From contig NZ_JASZYS010000012.1 in assembly GCF_030316845.1 (NCBI RefSeq), positions 1 through 64,000 of the forward strand: a stretch of DNA of 64,000 nucleotides, given 5' to 3'. Positions 50,105 through 63,045 of the stretch are shown in pieces (the stretch's first letter is position 1; each line of letters starts with the position of its first letter). The notes under the pieces were generated by a model, which saw only the letters and a program-made list of their open reading frames with translations, made no database searches and was not told where the DNA came from. A program made the position numbers and the translations under genes. The DNA is from Variovorax davisae. GTDB taxonomy: Bacteria; Pseudomonadota; Gammaproteobacteria; Burkholderiales; Burkholderiaceae_C.

Positions 50105-50592
50105 CGCCGCAGCAGCCGCTCCGGCGCCTCGGGCACGTCGCCCATGCGGGCCCTGAACAGCAGGTCGTCGGTGACCCGCAAGCGGCGGCTCATCTCGCGG
50201 GCGATGTTCATCTGGATCAGCGCGAACTGCTCGACGTCGCGTTCGAAGACCCGGTAGAGGTTGGCGGCAGTGAGTTCGATCGCGCTGCAGTCGACGTCGG
50301 CACGGACCGAGGCGCTGCGCGGGAAGAGGTCGAGCAGCGCCATCTCGCCGAAGCAATCGCCCTGGGCCAGGCGCCGGATCAGCAACTCGTGCGAATGCCA
50401 GGTCTTGGAGATGGTCACGCTGCCGGTCTCGAGCACGAACATGCCGTGGCCGGGCTCGCCCTCGCGGAAAAAATAGCCCCCGCGCGGCACCTTGACCAGC
50501 GGCGCAGCCGTCAGCAGGAACTCGACGGTGTCCGCAGCAATGGCGCCGAAGATCGGCATCTGCTGCATCAGTTCGATCCTGCTCGCTGCCAT
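50101..50592 (-). CDS. Cyclic-nucleotide-binding-domain protein (no DNA-binding domain)
   Basis: 163 aa. ATG 50592 has GGAG 6 bases upstream; the in-frame TTG 50604 overlaps that site. The whole protein is one CRP-type beta roll: GGYFFREGEPGHGMFVLETGSVTI, then LAQGDCFGEMALLDLFPRSASVRAD (the cNMP phosphate-binding cassette, with Glu and Arg) and a C-terminal helix. There is no helix-turn-helix, so it must act through a partner or as a sensor subunit. Convergent with rnhA by a 4-base overlap. Confidence 0.88.
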   Translation of the reverse strand: MAASRIELMQQMPIFGAIAADTVEFLLTAAPLVKVPRGGYFFREGEPGHGMFVLETGSVTISKTWHSHELLIRRLAQGDCFGEMALLDLFPRSASVRADVDCSAIELTAANLYRVFERDVEQFALIQMNIAREMSRRLRVTDDLLFRARMGDVPEAPERLLRR

Positions 50593-50627
50593 GCGCAACT
50601 CCAATGAGGCCTGGGCGGGGACCGACC

Positions 50628-51935
50628 TTACACCACGCCTTCGAAGATCATGACGTCGACCGTGTCGCCCGGCGCCACGCTCTGCTGGTCATGGTGCAGC
50701 ACCACCAGCCCGTTGGCCTCGACCATCGAACTCAACACGCCCGAGCCCTGGTTGCCCGCGATGCGCACCTGCGGCAGGGCACCCGCCACCTGCTCGACCC
50801 GGCCGCGCTGGTATTCGGTGCGCCCGGGCTTCTTGCGGATCGCGTCGACGCTGGTGGCGCGCAGCAGCGGCGGCGGCGCGGCGCAGGCGGGGTTGCAGCC
50901 CATCATCTGGAGCAGCGCCGGGCGCACGAAGGCGAGAAAGGTGACCATCACGGCCACCGGGTTGCCCGGCAGACCGAACAGCACGGCCGGCCCGCGGGGG
51001 GGGCCCGGCGCCGGGATCAGGCCGACCGCCATCGGCCGGCCGGGCCGCATGGCGACGCGCCAGAACGCCATGTCGCCGAGCCGCTGCATGACGGCGCGCG
51101 TGTGGTCGGCCTCGCCGACGCTGACGCCGCCGCTGGTGATGATGGCGTCGGCCTCGGCGGCGGCGCGGCGCAGTGCCGATTCGAGCGCCGCCGGGTCGTC
51201 GCGCACCAGGCCGAGGTCGATCACCTCGCAGCCCAGCCGCGCCAGCAGGCCGAACACCGTGTAGCGGTTGCTGTCGTAGACCGCGCCTTCGCGCGGCAGT
51301 TCGCCAAGGCTCAGGATCTCGTCGCCGGTGGAGAAGTAGGCGACGCGCAGGCGCCGCAGCACCGGCACCATCGGCAGCCCGAGGCTGGCCACCATGCCGA
51401 GCGCGGCCGGGGTGACGATCTGGCCGCGCCGCAGCGCCGGCTGGCCCTGCATCAGGTCTTCGCCGGCGAAGCGGCGGTTGTCGCCGCGCCGCAGCGCCTG
51501 GGCCGGGAAGCTCACCCGGTCGCCCTCGACCGTGCAGAACTCCTGCGGAATCACGGTGTCGAGGCCGGCCGGCATCACGGCGCCGGTCATGATCTTGACG
51601 GCGTCGCCCGCGCCCGGCGCGCCGCGCCAGGCGGCGCCGGCCAGGGCGGTGCCGACCACCCGCAGGCTCAGCGTGGTGTCGCCGGCGGCTGCGAGCTGCG
51701 CGCCATCGAAGGCGAAGCCGTCCATGGCCGAGTTGTCGTGGGGCGGCACGCTGACCGGCGACACGATGTCCTCGGCCAGCACCCGTCCGAGCGCATCGCG
51801 CAGGGCCAGGCGCTCGACCTCGGTGACGATCGCCGGCCCGGCCAGCTGCGCCAGGAAAGCCTGCACGGCATCGACGCCCAGCGCCTTGGGGTCGTAGCCC
51901 GCCAGCGCGGCGGCGATTTCGGCGATTCGGCTCAT
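50628..51935 (-). CDS. moeA: Molybdopterin molybdotransferase
   Basis: 435 aa. Domain order of MoeA: N-terminal SVPPHDNSAMDGFAF, KIMTGAVMPAGLDTVIPQE, then the MogA-like domain with FSTGDEIL, DSNRYTVFGLLARLG, ITSGGVSVGEADH and GLPGNPVAVMVTF, and a C-terminal beta domain. It inserts molybdate into adenylylated molybdopterin. Follows mobA by 13 bases in the moaA-mobA-moeA operon. Confidence 0.96.
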   Translation of the reverse strand: MSRIAEIAAALAGYDPKALGVDAVQAFLAQLAGPAIVTEVERLALRDALGRVLAEDIVSPVSVPPHDNSAMDGFAFDGAQLAAAGDTTLSLRVVGTALAGAAWRGAPGAGDAVKIMTGAVMPAGLDTVIPQEFCTVEGDRVSFPAQALRRGDNRRFAGEDLMQGQPALRRGQIVTPAALGMVASLGLPMVPVLRRLRVAYFSTGDEILSLGELPREGAVYDSNRYTVFGLLARLGCEVIDLGLVRDDPAALESALRRAAAEADAIITSGGVSVGEADHTRAVMQRLGDMAFWRVAMRPGRPMAVGLIPAPGPPRGPAVLFGLPGNPVAVMVTFLAFVRPALLQMMGCNPACAAPPPLLRATSVDAIRKKPGRTEYQRGRVEQVAGALPQVRIAGNQGSGVLSSMVEANGLVVLHHDQQSVAPGDTVDVMIFEGVV

Positions 51936-51948
51936 GGCGGGAGGGGCA

Positions 51949-52599
51949 TCACGAAGGCTGGCGCTCGAGCGTGTGCAACTCGGCCAGCGTATTGGCATTG
52001 AAGAAGGCGTTGGCGGCGTCGCCAGGGCGGTCGAAGGGCACCAGCACGGTGTGGTGCTGACCGGTCCACTGGTCGATCTTGCGGCCGCCGTCCTGCGTGA
52101 AGCGCACCAGGCTCTCGAGCAGCGTGGTGCGCAGCAGGCAGAACACCGGCTGCGGGAACAGCGCCGATGCGGCGCCCGGCGGACCCGCCGCCTCGGGCGC
52201 ACAGACCATCGCGATGTCCGCCTGCCGGTCCGCCAGGGCCGTCGCCAGCCGGCTGGCGAGGTCGAGCGGGAACAGCGGGGAGTCGCACGGCACGGTGAGC
52301 AGGTAGGGGGTCTCGCAGCGCTCCAGGCCGGTCAGGAAGCCGGCCAGCGGACCGGCGTAGTCGGCCAGCCCGTCGGGCCAGACCGGCACGCCGAAGGACT
52401 CGTAGGCGGCCAGGTTGCGATTGGCGTTGACCAGCACATGGCCGACCTGCAGGCCCAGCCGCTGCACCGCATGCAGCGCGAGCGGGATGCCGTTGAAGCT
52501 CTGCAGGCCCTTGTCGACGCCGCCCATGCGCGAACCGCGCCCGCCGGCGAGCACGAGGCCGGTGATGTCGCTGGCAGCGATGGGGGCCGGCGCGCTCAT
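51949..52599 (-). CDS. mobA: Molybdenum cofactor guanylyltransferase
   Basis: 216 aa. GTP-binding LVLAGGRGSRMGGVDKGLQ, then YAGPLAGFLTGLE, VPCDSPLFPLDL and the C-terminal DRPGDAANAFFNANT (the NxNTPEDL-like end). It links GMP to molybdopterin to make the bis-MGD cofactor. Start overlaps the moaA stop (ATGA). Confidence 0.95.
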   Translation of the reverse strand: MSAPAPIAASDITGLVLAGGRGSRMGGVDKGLQSFNGIPLALHAVQRLGLQVGHVLVNANRNLAAYESFGVPVWPDGLADYAGPLAGFLTGLERCETPYLLTVPCDSPLFPLDLASRLATALADRQADIAMVCAPEAAGPPGAASALFPQPVFCLLRTTLLESLVRFTQDGGRKIDQWTGQHHTVLVPFDRPGDAANAFFNANTLAELHTLERQPS

Positions 52600-53714
52600 C
52601 CGCCGATGTAGCTCATCTCGACCCGGCGCGCCGCGCCGGCATCGGTGTCGGGAACGCGCGAGGCGCGCAGCTCGGAGTAGCGGTCGCCGCGGCCCTGCCA
52701 GATGTGGCCGAGCGCGGAGGCGATCTGCGTGTCGTCGGCATCGCCGCGCAGGAGTGGCCGCAGGTCGTGCCCCTGGCTCGCGAACAGGCACAGGTAGAGC
52801 TTGCCTTCGGTCGACAGCCGGGCGCGGCTGCAGTCGTGGCAGAAGGCCTGGGTCACGCTGCTGATGACGCCGATCTCGCCGCCGCCGTCGGCGTAGGCCC
52901 AGCGCTGTGCGGTCTCCCCGGGAGCGCTGGCTTCCAGCGGCATGAGCGGGAATTCGGCGCCGAGGCGGCGCACCACCTCGGCCGATGGCAGCACCTCGTC
53001 CATGCGCCAGCCGTTGGTGGCGCCGACGTCCATGTATTCGATGAAGCGCAGCACCACGCCGCTGCCGCGGAAGTGGCGCGCCATCGGCAGGATTTCCTGT
53101 TCGTTGGTGCCGCGCTTGACCACCATGTTGACCTTGATCGGGCCCAGGCCGGCCGCCTTCGCGGCCTCGATGCCGGCCAGCACTTCGGCGACGGGGAAGT
53201 CGACATCGTTCATCTGGCGGAACACCGTGTCGTCGAGGCCGTCGAGGCTGACGGTCACGCGCTTCAGGCCGGCGGCCTTCAATGCGGGGGCCTTGCGCGC
53301 CAGCAGGGAGCCGTTGGTGGTCAGCGTGAGGTCCAGCGGCTGGCCCTGCGGCGTGCGCAGCGCGGCGAGCTGCTCGATCAGCACCTCCAGGTTCTTGCGC
53401 AGCAGCGGCTCGCCGCCGGTGAGCCGGATCTTGTGCACGCCGTGGCTGGCGAACAGGCGTGCCAGCCGCGTGATCTCCTCGAAGCTCAGCAGCGCGCTGT
53501 GGGGCAGGTACCGGTAGTCCTTGTCGAACACTTCCTTCGGCATGCAGTAGCTGCAGCGGAAGTTGCAGCGGTCGGTGACGCTGATGCGCAGGTCGGTCAG
53601 CGGCCGGGCCAGCCGGTCGAGCAGCACGCCGGTGGCCGCCACGGCGGGCGCGGCCGGCCCGGCGCGGGCCGCGCGACCGATCTCGGCGATGTTGACGACA
53701 TGCTGCGAACTCAT
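52596..53714 (-). CDS. moaA: GTP 3',8-cyclase MoaA
   Basis: 372 aa. Radical-SAM cluster TDRCNFRCSYCMPK with C50, C54 and C57; KIRLTGGEPLLRKNLEVLI; SLDGLDDTVFRQMN; and the C-terminal second-cluster region AFCHDCSRARLSTEGKLYLC. It catalyses the first step of molybdenum-cofactor synthesis. First gene of a tight three-gene operon; moaB/C/D/E are not in this window. Confidence 0.96.
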   Translation of the reverse strand: MSSQHVVNIAEIGRAARAGPAAPAVAATGVLLDRLARPLTDLRISVTDRCNFRCSYCMPKEVFDKDYRYLPHSALLSFEEITRLARLFASHGVHKIRLTGGEPLLRKNLEVLIEQLAALRTPQGQPLDLTLTTNGSLLARKAPALKAAGLKRVTVSLDGLDDTVFRQMNDVDFPVAEVLAGIEAAKAAGLGPIKVNMVVKRGTNEQEILPMARHFRGSGVVLRFIEYMDVGATNGWRMDEVLPSAEVVRRLGAEFPLMPLEASAPGETAQRWAYADGGGEIGVISSVTQAFCHDCSRARLSTEGKLYLCLFASQGHDLRPLLRGDADDTQIASALGHIWQGRGDRYSELRASRVPDTDAGAARRVEMSYIGG

Positions 53715-53772
53715 GGGAGGGCCAATTTACCGCATCGCCCGGCCTGATACGGTGGCAAGGCCTTGAGGTGGA

Positions 53773-54534
53773 TCAGACGCAACGGGCGCCATCGACCTCG
53801 ATGCAGACCCCGCTGATGAACGCGGCCTCGTCGCTGGCCAGGTAGAGCGCCGCGTTGGCGACGTCGAGCGCGGTGGAGAAGCGGCCCAGCGGGATGGTGG
53901 CGCGGAACTTGGCCTTGCGCTCTTCGGTGACCGGACCGCCGGCGAACTCGGCCGCCAGGCCGGTGTCCGGGTTGAACACCGGGTTGATGCAGTTGACCCG
54001 GATGTTGTCGGGTCCGAGCTCGGCGGCCAGCGATTTGCTGGTCGTGATCACGGCGCCCTTGGAGCCGTTGTACCAGGTGAGGCCGGGGCGGGGGCGCACG
54101 CCCGCCGTCGAGGCGATGTTGATGAACGATCCGCCGCCGTTGGCCCGCAAGGCCGGCACCGCATGGATGGTCGACAGGTAGATGCTCTTGACGTTGACCG
54201 AATAGCAGCGGTCGAACTCGTCCTCGCTGACCTCCAGCGCCGGCCGGTTGCGGTGCGTCCAGCCGGCGTTGTTGACCATCACGTCGAGCTTGCCATGGCG
54301 CTGCACGGCGGCGTCGACGAGGGCTTTCATCGCCTCGGATCTGGTGACATCGGCGGCGAAGAACGAGGCCCGGCCACCGTCGCGCAGGATCGCCTCGACC
54401 ACCTGCTCGCCGAGCGCCTGGTTGATGTCGTTGACGATGACCTGCGCGCCCTCGGCCGCCAGCCGTTTCGCGATGCCCTCGCCGATGCCGCCGCCGGCAC
54501 CGGTCACGATGATGGATTTGTCCTTGACCCGCAT
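53773..54534 (-). CDS. Short-chain dehydrogenase/reductase
   Basis: 253 aa classical SDR. Cofactor motif TGAGGGIGEGIAKRL, NNAG motif (MVNNAGW), catalytic Ser of INIASTAG and Y-N-G-S-K (Tyr/Lys pair), NCINPVF and the C-terminal FISGVCIEVDGARCV. Asp in VIVNDINQ after beta-2 favours NAD. Resembles glucose-1-dehydrogenase/FabG-like enzymes. It lies 33 bases downstream of the ALDH gene, so the two may oxidise an alcohol and its aldehyde in one pathway. Confidence 0.9.
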   Translation of the reverse strand: MRVKDKSIIVTGAGGGIGEGIAKRLAAEGAQVIVNDINQALGEQVVEAILRDGGRASFFAADVTRSEAMKALVDAAVQRHGKLDVMVNNAGWTHRNRPALEVSEDEFDRCYSVNVKSIYLSTIHAVPALRANGGGSFINIASTAGVRPRPGLTWYNGSKGAVITTSKSLAAELGPDNIRVNCINPVFNPDTGLAAEFAGGPVTEERKAKFRATIPLGRFSTALDVANAALYLASDEAAFISGVCIEVDGARCV

Positions 54535-54567
54535 GTCTCTGATCTCCGTTCGTTTGTGATGTGTCGC

Positions 54568-56001
<1,434 letters not shown>

Positions 56002-56018
56002 GGGGCAAATCTTAAAGG

Positions 56019-56573
56019 TCAGCGCGAAGGCGGCGCCTTCGGCAGGGCCCGCAGCGCGTTGAGCATGCGCTCGACGTGCTTGTCCGGATTCAGGTTCTGA
56101 TAGTAGTAGGCGACCTTGCCGCTGGGCGCGATCACGTACGACAGGCGATTGGCGAAGTCGGGCCGGGTCTGCATCAGGGCGTCGAAGCCCTCGATCACGG
56201 TCTTGGCCTCGTCGGAGGCGACCGGAAACCGGCTCTGGCAGGACTTGACCGAGAACTTCGCCAGCGTGTCGATGTCGTCGGCCGACACCCCGATCACCGT
56301 GGCGCCGAGCGCCGTGAACTGGTCGATGGCCTCGGCGAAGGCGTGGGCCTCGATCGAGCAGTCGGCCGAGTCGGCCGCCGGGAAGAAGTAGAGCACCACC
56401 GGGCCCTTGGCCAGCGCGTCGGCGAGCGAATAGCGAAAGGTCTTGCCGCCGAGTGCCGCGTTGGCCGTGAATTTCGGCGCCGGGTCGCCGATGTCCAGCG
56501 CGGCAACGGCCGGCAGGGCCAGCGCGGTGGCGGCCGCCATGAAAATTGCGCGTGCGCTGATCGAGAACGTCAT
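56019..56573 (-). CDS. Exported peroxiredoxin (AhpC/TSA, BCP-like)
   Basis: 184 aa. Signal peptide (FMAAATALALPAVAAL), then a thioredoxin-like fold: DIGDPAPKFTANAALGGKTF, VLYFFPAADSADCSIEAHAFAEA with the peroxidatic Cys, and VIGVSADDIDTLAKF. A second Cys in VKSCQSRFPVASD is a candidate resolving residue. It should remove peroxides in the periplasm. Confidence 0.9.
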   Translation of the reverse strand: MTFSISARAIFMAAATALALPAVAALDIGDPAPKFTANAALGGKTFRYSLADALAKGPVVLYFFPAADSADCSIEAHAFAEAIDQFTALGATVIGVSADDIDTLAKFSVKSCQSRFPVASDEAKTVIEGFDALMQTRPDFANRLSYVIAPSGKVAYYYQNLNPDKHVERMLNALRALPKAPPSR

Positions 56574-56662
56574 GATGTCACCCCGGGTGGAAGCGTTTCG
56601 AATTCTAGGACCGCATGCCGTGGTCCCCGACGCCCGCCCGCCGCCACGAAAGCACACGACCT

Positions 56663-58231
56663 ATGAGGATGGACCTGCTCCGCTGGTTTCGCCTGGCGCT
56701 GCTCGGCGCCGGCATCGCCCTGCTGGGCGCCTGCGGCTCGCTGCCGATCGCCCGCGACCGCCCGGCCGACTACGCGGCGGCGCCCGATCGCTCGACCCGG
56801 CTGGCAAAGATCGTCGCCGATTCGACGCCGCCGGGCGAGCACTCGGGATTCCGGCTGATGCCGCTGGGCGTCTATTCGCTCGATGCCCGCATCCAGCTCG
56901 CCCAGCGGGCTCAGCAATCGCTGGTGGTGCAGTACTACCAGCTCGAGAACGACGCCACCGGGCGGCTGCTGATGCGCGCCGTGCGCGAAGCCGCCGCCCG
57001 CGGTGTCAAGGTGCGGGTGCTGGTCGACGACCTCTACACCGCGAAGAGCCAGCAGCCGCTGCTGGCGCTGTCGCGCACGCCCAACGTGGAGGTTCGGCTC
57101 TTCAACCCCTTCTGCTGCGGCCGCGACGGCTTCCTGTCGCGCTTCGTCGCCTCGCCGCAGGACATCCCGCGGCTCAACCACCGCATGCACAACAAGCTCT
57201 TCATCGCCGACGGCGCGGTGGCGGTGGTCGGCGGGCGCAACATCGCGGACGAGTACTTCGTCCTCAGCCAGGCGCAGAACTTCATCGACATGGACGCCCT
57301 GGTGGTCGGCCGGGTGGTGGCCGAGTTCGAGGCGATCTTCGATGCCTACTGGAACGCCGAGCAGGTCTGGCCGATCGCCGAGATCGTGCGCGGCCGCCCG
57401 GGCGGCCCGGACGACTTCGATGCCTGGATCGGGATGAGCTCCCCGCCGCCGAAGATCGAGCTGCCGCCTTCGGACGTGCTCGGCTACGGGCCGATCGCCG
57501 AGGAACTCGACGGCGGCCGCATGGGACTGCTGTGGGGCGAGGCGCATGCGGTGGCCGATCCGCCGACCAAGCCGGCCGCGATGAGCGCCGACGAGGCGCT
57601 CGCGACCAGCGTCACCATGAAGGTCTGGGGCCTCCTGATGGATGCTCGCTTCGAAGTCGACCTGACCTCGCCCTACCTGGTGCCGGGCGAGAAGGGGATG
57701 GCCGCGTTCGAGGACCTGTCGCGGCGCAAGGTCAAGCTGACGCTGCTGACCAACTCCCTGGCCGCCAACGACGAGCCGCTGGTCCACACCGGCTATGCGC
57801 GCTACCGCGAGCGCCTGCTCGCCAGCGGCGCCGACCTCTACGAGCTGAGCCCCGCGCGCACCACGGCCAACAAGCGCTTCGACATGTTCGGCAATTCGCT
57901 CGGCCGGCTGCACGCCAAGACGGCCGCGATCGACCGGCGGCGCATCTTCATCGGCTCGATGAACCTGGACCCGCGCTCGGCAACCCAGAACACCGAAATG
58001 GGGGTGGTGGTCGACAGCCCCCAGCTGGCGCGGGAAATGCTGCGGGTGATCAACATCAGCAAATTCCAGAATTCCTACCGCCTGCGGCTGGACAAGAGCA
58101 CCGGCGCCCTCGAATGGCTCACCACCGACGGCGAAAAGGAGATGATCCTCACATCGGAGCCCGAGTCCGGCTTTTTCAAGCGTTTCTACAATTCCCTCAT
58201 CGCCCCGATCGTGCCGGAGATGCTGTTGTAG
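56663..58231 (+). CDS. Phospholipase D-family protein, ClsC-like cardiolipin synthase
   Basis: 522 aa from ATG 56663 (in-frame 56615 is possible). Lipoprotein-type signal ending LLGACGS. Two HKD motifs: HRMHNKLFIADGAVAVVGGRN (about 172-192) and GRLHAKTAAIDRRRIFIGSMNLDPRS (about 412-436). Overall length and order match ClsC-type enzymes that join phosphatidyl groups in the membrane. It starts 90 bases from the divergent peroxiredoxin gene. Confidence 0.9.
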   Translation: MRMDLLRWFRLALLGAGIALLGACGSLPIARDRPADYAAAPDRSTRLAKIVADSTPPGEHSGFRLMPLGVYSLDARIQLAQRAQQSLVVQYYQLENDATGRLLMRAVREAAARGVKVRVLVDDLYTAKSQQPLLALSRTPNVEVRLFNPFCCGRDGFLSRFVASPQDIPRLNHRMHNKLFIADGAVAVVGGRNIADEYFVLSQAQNFIDMDALVVGRVVAEFEAIFDAYWNAEQVWPIAEIVRGRPGGPDDFDAWIGMSSPPPKIELPPSDVLGYGPIAEELDGGRMGLLWGEAHAVADPPTKPAAMSADEALATSVTMKVWGLLMDARFEVDLTSPYLVPGEKGMAAFEDLSRRKVKLTLLTNSLAANDEPLVHTGYARYRERLLASGADLYELSPARTTANKRFDMFGNSLGRLHAKTAAIDRRRIFIGSMNLDPRSATQNTEMGVVVDSPQLAREMLRVINISKFQNSYRLRLDKSTGALEWLTTDGEKEMILTSEPESGFFKRFYNSLIAPIVPEMLL

Positions 58232-58291
58232 GCTCGGGGGATGGTTCTTTCACGCCCTTGCAATCCTTCGGCACGGCCCCACATGCCGTGC

Positions 58292-58639
58292 ATGAACGCT
58301 ACCCACACCCCCGCGCACAAGGCCGATCTGGCCGTCACGCATGTCCTGGCCCAGCTCCTCGAGCGGCTGGAACACAGCGCCGTGCCGGTAGGCCCCGAGC
58401 AATACCGGTCGGTGGTGACGCACCTGGTCGAGCAATTCCGAGATGCCGAGGCCGGCTCCGAGCTGGGCCAGCTGCTGGACGCCTATCCGGCCGCCTCCGA
58501 GGTGTACGAAAACCTCAACTACCAGCATGCCGGCCTGTGCCGCTCGGCGCTCGACGCCTCGCTGGCCGCCGAACTGGCCGCCCGCAAGGCCATCGAACGC
58601 GCCATGCGCGCCGCCGGACCGGAAGCCGCCCATGAGTAA
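58292..58639 (+). CDS. Hypothetical protein (115 aa)
   Basis: Not recognised. All-helical, soluble, no signal peptide: HVLAQLLERLEHSAVPVGPEQYRSVVTHLVEQF, a middle helix pair around ELGQLLDAYPAASEVYENLNYQHAGLCRS, and an Ala-rich C-terminal helix. ATG 58283 would add three residues; no ribosome-binding site distinguishes them. Its stop overlaps the start of the next small gene by 8 bases, so they are co-translated. Confidence 0.7.
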   Translation: MNATHTPAHKADLAVTHVLAQLLERLEHSAVPVGPEQYRSVVTHLVEQFRDAEAGSELGQLLDAYPAASEVYENLNYQHAGLCRSALDASLAAELAARKAIERAMRAAGPEAAHE

Positions 58640-58877
58640 GGCCGAGGTCAAGACCGCCGTGGTGGCCGACGGGCTGCGCTACAAGGCCAAGGCACCAGGC
58701 TCGCCGTTCCGGGCCTCGGCGTCCTTCAGCGGCGCCACCATGTCCTGCTTCATGTGCGGCAAGCATCGGGTGCGCTCCCAAATGCGAACCCGGCAGCTGC
58801 TGGGCAAGTCGCAGACCGTCTGCGCGCCGTCCTGCAAGGCACTCGACGAACTGGTGGAAGCCGGCGGCGGGGCCTGA
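58632..58877 (+). CDS. Small Cys-motif protein (81 aa)
   Basis: Not recognised. Basic N-terminus, then MSCFMCGKHRV (CxxC, about 37-47) and VCAPSCKALDEL (CxxxC, about 65-76), which could make one four-Cys zinc site. Only 81 residues, no membrane segment. Overlaps the upstream 115-aa gene and probably works with it; nucleic-acid or protein binding is a guess. Confidence 0.72.
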   Translation: MSKAEVKTAVVADGLRYKAKAPGSPFRASASFSGATMSCFMCGKHRVRSQMRTRQLLGKSQTVCAPSCKALDELVEAGGGA

Positions 58878-58915
58878 CAGGGCGAGCCAGCGATGGCTAT
58901 CGGCAGTCCATTGAT

Positions 58916-59038
58916 AATTGATTGAGTCAATTTAATACTTCGTGTTGCCTATCCATTGAAGGCAATTCGGACTACAGTTAGAAACAATTGGTGCAACAGA
59001 TTGTGCCAATACCTAAGTTCTAATTGAGTAGATTCAAT
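58916..59038. promoter_or_regulatory. AT-rich leader with repeated ATTGA/TCAAT palindromes
   Basis: Within 123 bases there are three inverted repeats: AATTGA-N5-TCAATT (58916-58932), ATTGGTGCAA-N4-TTGTGCCAAT (58987-59010, 8 of 10 paired) and ATTGA-N6-TCAAT (59023-59038). A -35/-10-like pair TTGATA-N17-AATACT starts at 58911 and overlaps the first repeat. The region is far lower in GC than its surroundings and lies before the 188-aa unknown gene. Confidence 0.5.
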
Positions 59039-59107
59039 GCTTCCAATGAATACCATTGCCTGCAACGGGTCGAAACTGACTCGAATGCTTGCGAAAGGAC
59101 GGCTTCT

Positions 59108-59674
59108 GTGAGCCAGCTGCGTCACGTCATCATGCAGGTCGTCAAGCGCTCGGGCGGCGCAACGCACCATGTCGAGTTCTGCATCGACGACAACTTTGCC
59201 GAACGCCTGCGGCAGTTGCGTTCGCTGGTGCCGCCGCTCAATGGGCTCAACAAGCAGCGCGACCTGGTCATCGACAAGGTGCGCGTGCGGCTGCCGACCG
59301 CCATCTGGCGCTGCGGCGGCGACATCGACAGCTCGGTCGAGGGTTCGTGCATCGTGATCGCGGCCGAAGGCTTCTTCAACTGCGGCGCCAAGGACCGCAA
59401 GACGAAGGAAAAGCTGGTCACCTACACCTTCCCGATCGCGCGCCTGATCGAGCTCCACATGGAGCGCCCGGCGGGCGAGACCTTCTACATCCGCGACGGC
59501 ATCTTCACCAACGACGAGCCGGCTGAGTCCGCCGCCGGCCGTTGGGTGGCCTCGCTGCATGAACTCGAGGAAATGCGGGTGCCCGAGGCACCGTCGGATT
59601 TCGACACCCTGCAGGGCGTGCCGCTGCGCACCGAGCAGGGCGCGCTGCCGGTGCAGCGCGCCAGCCTCAACTGA
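59108..59674 (+). CDS. Hypothetical protein (188 aa)
   Basis: Not recognised. GTG 59108 is preceded by AAAGGA; in-frame codons further up lie in the palindromic leader. Soluble, mixed alpha/beta: FCIDDNFAERLRQLRSLVPPLNGLNKQRDLVIDKVRVRLP, a central GGDIDSSVEGSCIVIAAEGFFNCGAKDRKTKEKLVTYTF, and ETFYIRDGIFTNDEP. Two Cys (FCIDD, FNCGAK) and no signal peptide. It stands alone, convergent with hppA; the palindrome-rich leader suggests tight regulation. Confidence 0.7.
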   Translation: MSQLRHVIMQVVKRSGGATHHVEFCIDDNFAERLRQLRSLVPPLNGLNKQRDLVIDKVRVRLPTAIWRCGGDIDSSVEGSCIVIAAEGFFNCGAKDRKTKEKLVTYTFPIARLIELHMERPAGETFYIRDGIFTNDEPAESAAGRWVASLHELEEMRVPEAPSDFDTLQGVPLRTEQGALPVQRASLN

Positions 59675-59701
59675 GCGGCGCGCAGCCCCGCTGGCCGGGC
59701 G

Positions 59702-62215
<2,514 letters not shown>

Positions 62216-62464
62216 GCTTCTCCAGTTCGTTCGTTGTAACTAATGGAGACGAAAGCCGGACCCGGTGCGCAACGCGTACGGGACAGTGCTTCCGCCGCGT
62301 TGCTTCCTCGAAGCCCCGGTGCCGCGAAGGGCAGGGACCGATTGGCCAACGTGGGCAATTTACAGGCAAAAACGGCTTTGTGTGCGACCGTCCGGTGACA
62401 TGGAAAGTAAACTTCGGGTTTGTCCGCATCCCGATAACACTTTCAACTACTCCAAAGACAGACC

Positions 62465-62992
62465 ATGTCCCTCGGCCAAGTTTCCCCCGGCAAAGACGCC
62501 CCCGAAGCCTTCAATGTCGTCATCGAGATCCCGATGAACGCCGACCCGATCAAGTACGAAGTCGACAAGGAGTCGGGCGCGATCTTCGTCGACCGCTTCA
62601 TGACCACCGCGATGCACTACCCGACCAACTACGGCTACGTGCCGCAGACGCTGTCGGGCGATGGCGATCCGGTCGACGTGCTGGTGATCACGCCCTGGGC
62701 GCTGGTGCCCGGCGTGGTGGTGCCGTGCCGCCCGATCGGCATCCTGATGATGGAAGACGAGGCCGGTGTCGACGGCAAGGTGCTGGCCGTGCCGACCACC
62801 AAGGTGCTGCCGATCTACAGCCACTGGAAGACGGTGGAAGACGTGAACCCGATGCGCCTGAAGGCCATCACGCACTTCTTCGAGCACTACAAGGACCTGG
62901 AGGCCGGCAAGTGGGTCAAGGTGCTGGGCTGGGAAGGCATCGATGCCGCCAAGAAGGAAATCATGGACGGCATCGCCAACTACAAGAAGTAA
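62465..62992 (+). CDS. ppa: Inorganic pyrophosphatase (soluble, family I)
   Basis: 175 aa. Family I fold: IPMNADPIKYEVDKESGAIFVDRF, the signature DGDPVDVLV with the metal-binding Asp residues, and HFFEHYKDLEAGKWVKVLGW. Cytosolic enzyme that pulls biosynthetic reactions. It is divergent from hppA across 249 bases, so the cell has a wasteful and an energy-conserving pyrophosphatase side by side. Confidence 0.97.
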   Translation: MSLGQVSPGKDAPEAFNVVIEIPMNADPIKYEVDKESGAIFVDRFMTTAMHYPTNYGYVPQTLSGDGDPVDVLVITPWALVPGVVVPCRPIGILMMEDEAGVDGKVLAVPTTKVLPIYSHWKTVEDVNPMRLKAITHFFEHYKDLEAGKWVKVLGWEGIDAAKKEIMDGIANYKK

Positions 62993-63012
62993 ACGACGCC
63001 GTTTCGAGATCG

Positions 63013-63045
63013 ACGCCTCGCGGTGCCTGCCGCGAGGCGTTTTTT
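63013..63045 (+). terminator. Rho-independent terminator of ppa
   Basis: ACGCCTCGCGG and CCGCGAGGCGT form a perfect 11-base stem around TGCCTG, followed by T6. It lies 20 bases after the ppa stop, abutting the stop of the convergent gene. Confidence 0.9.
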
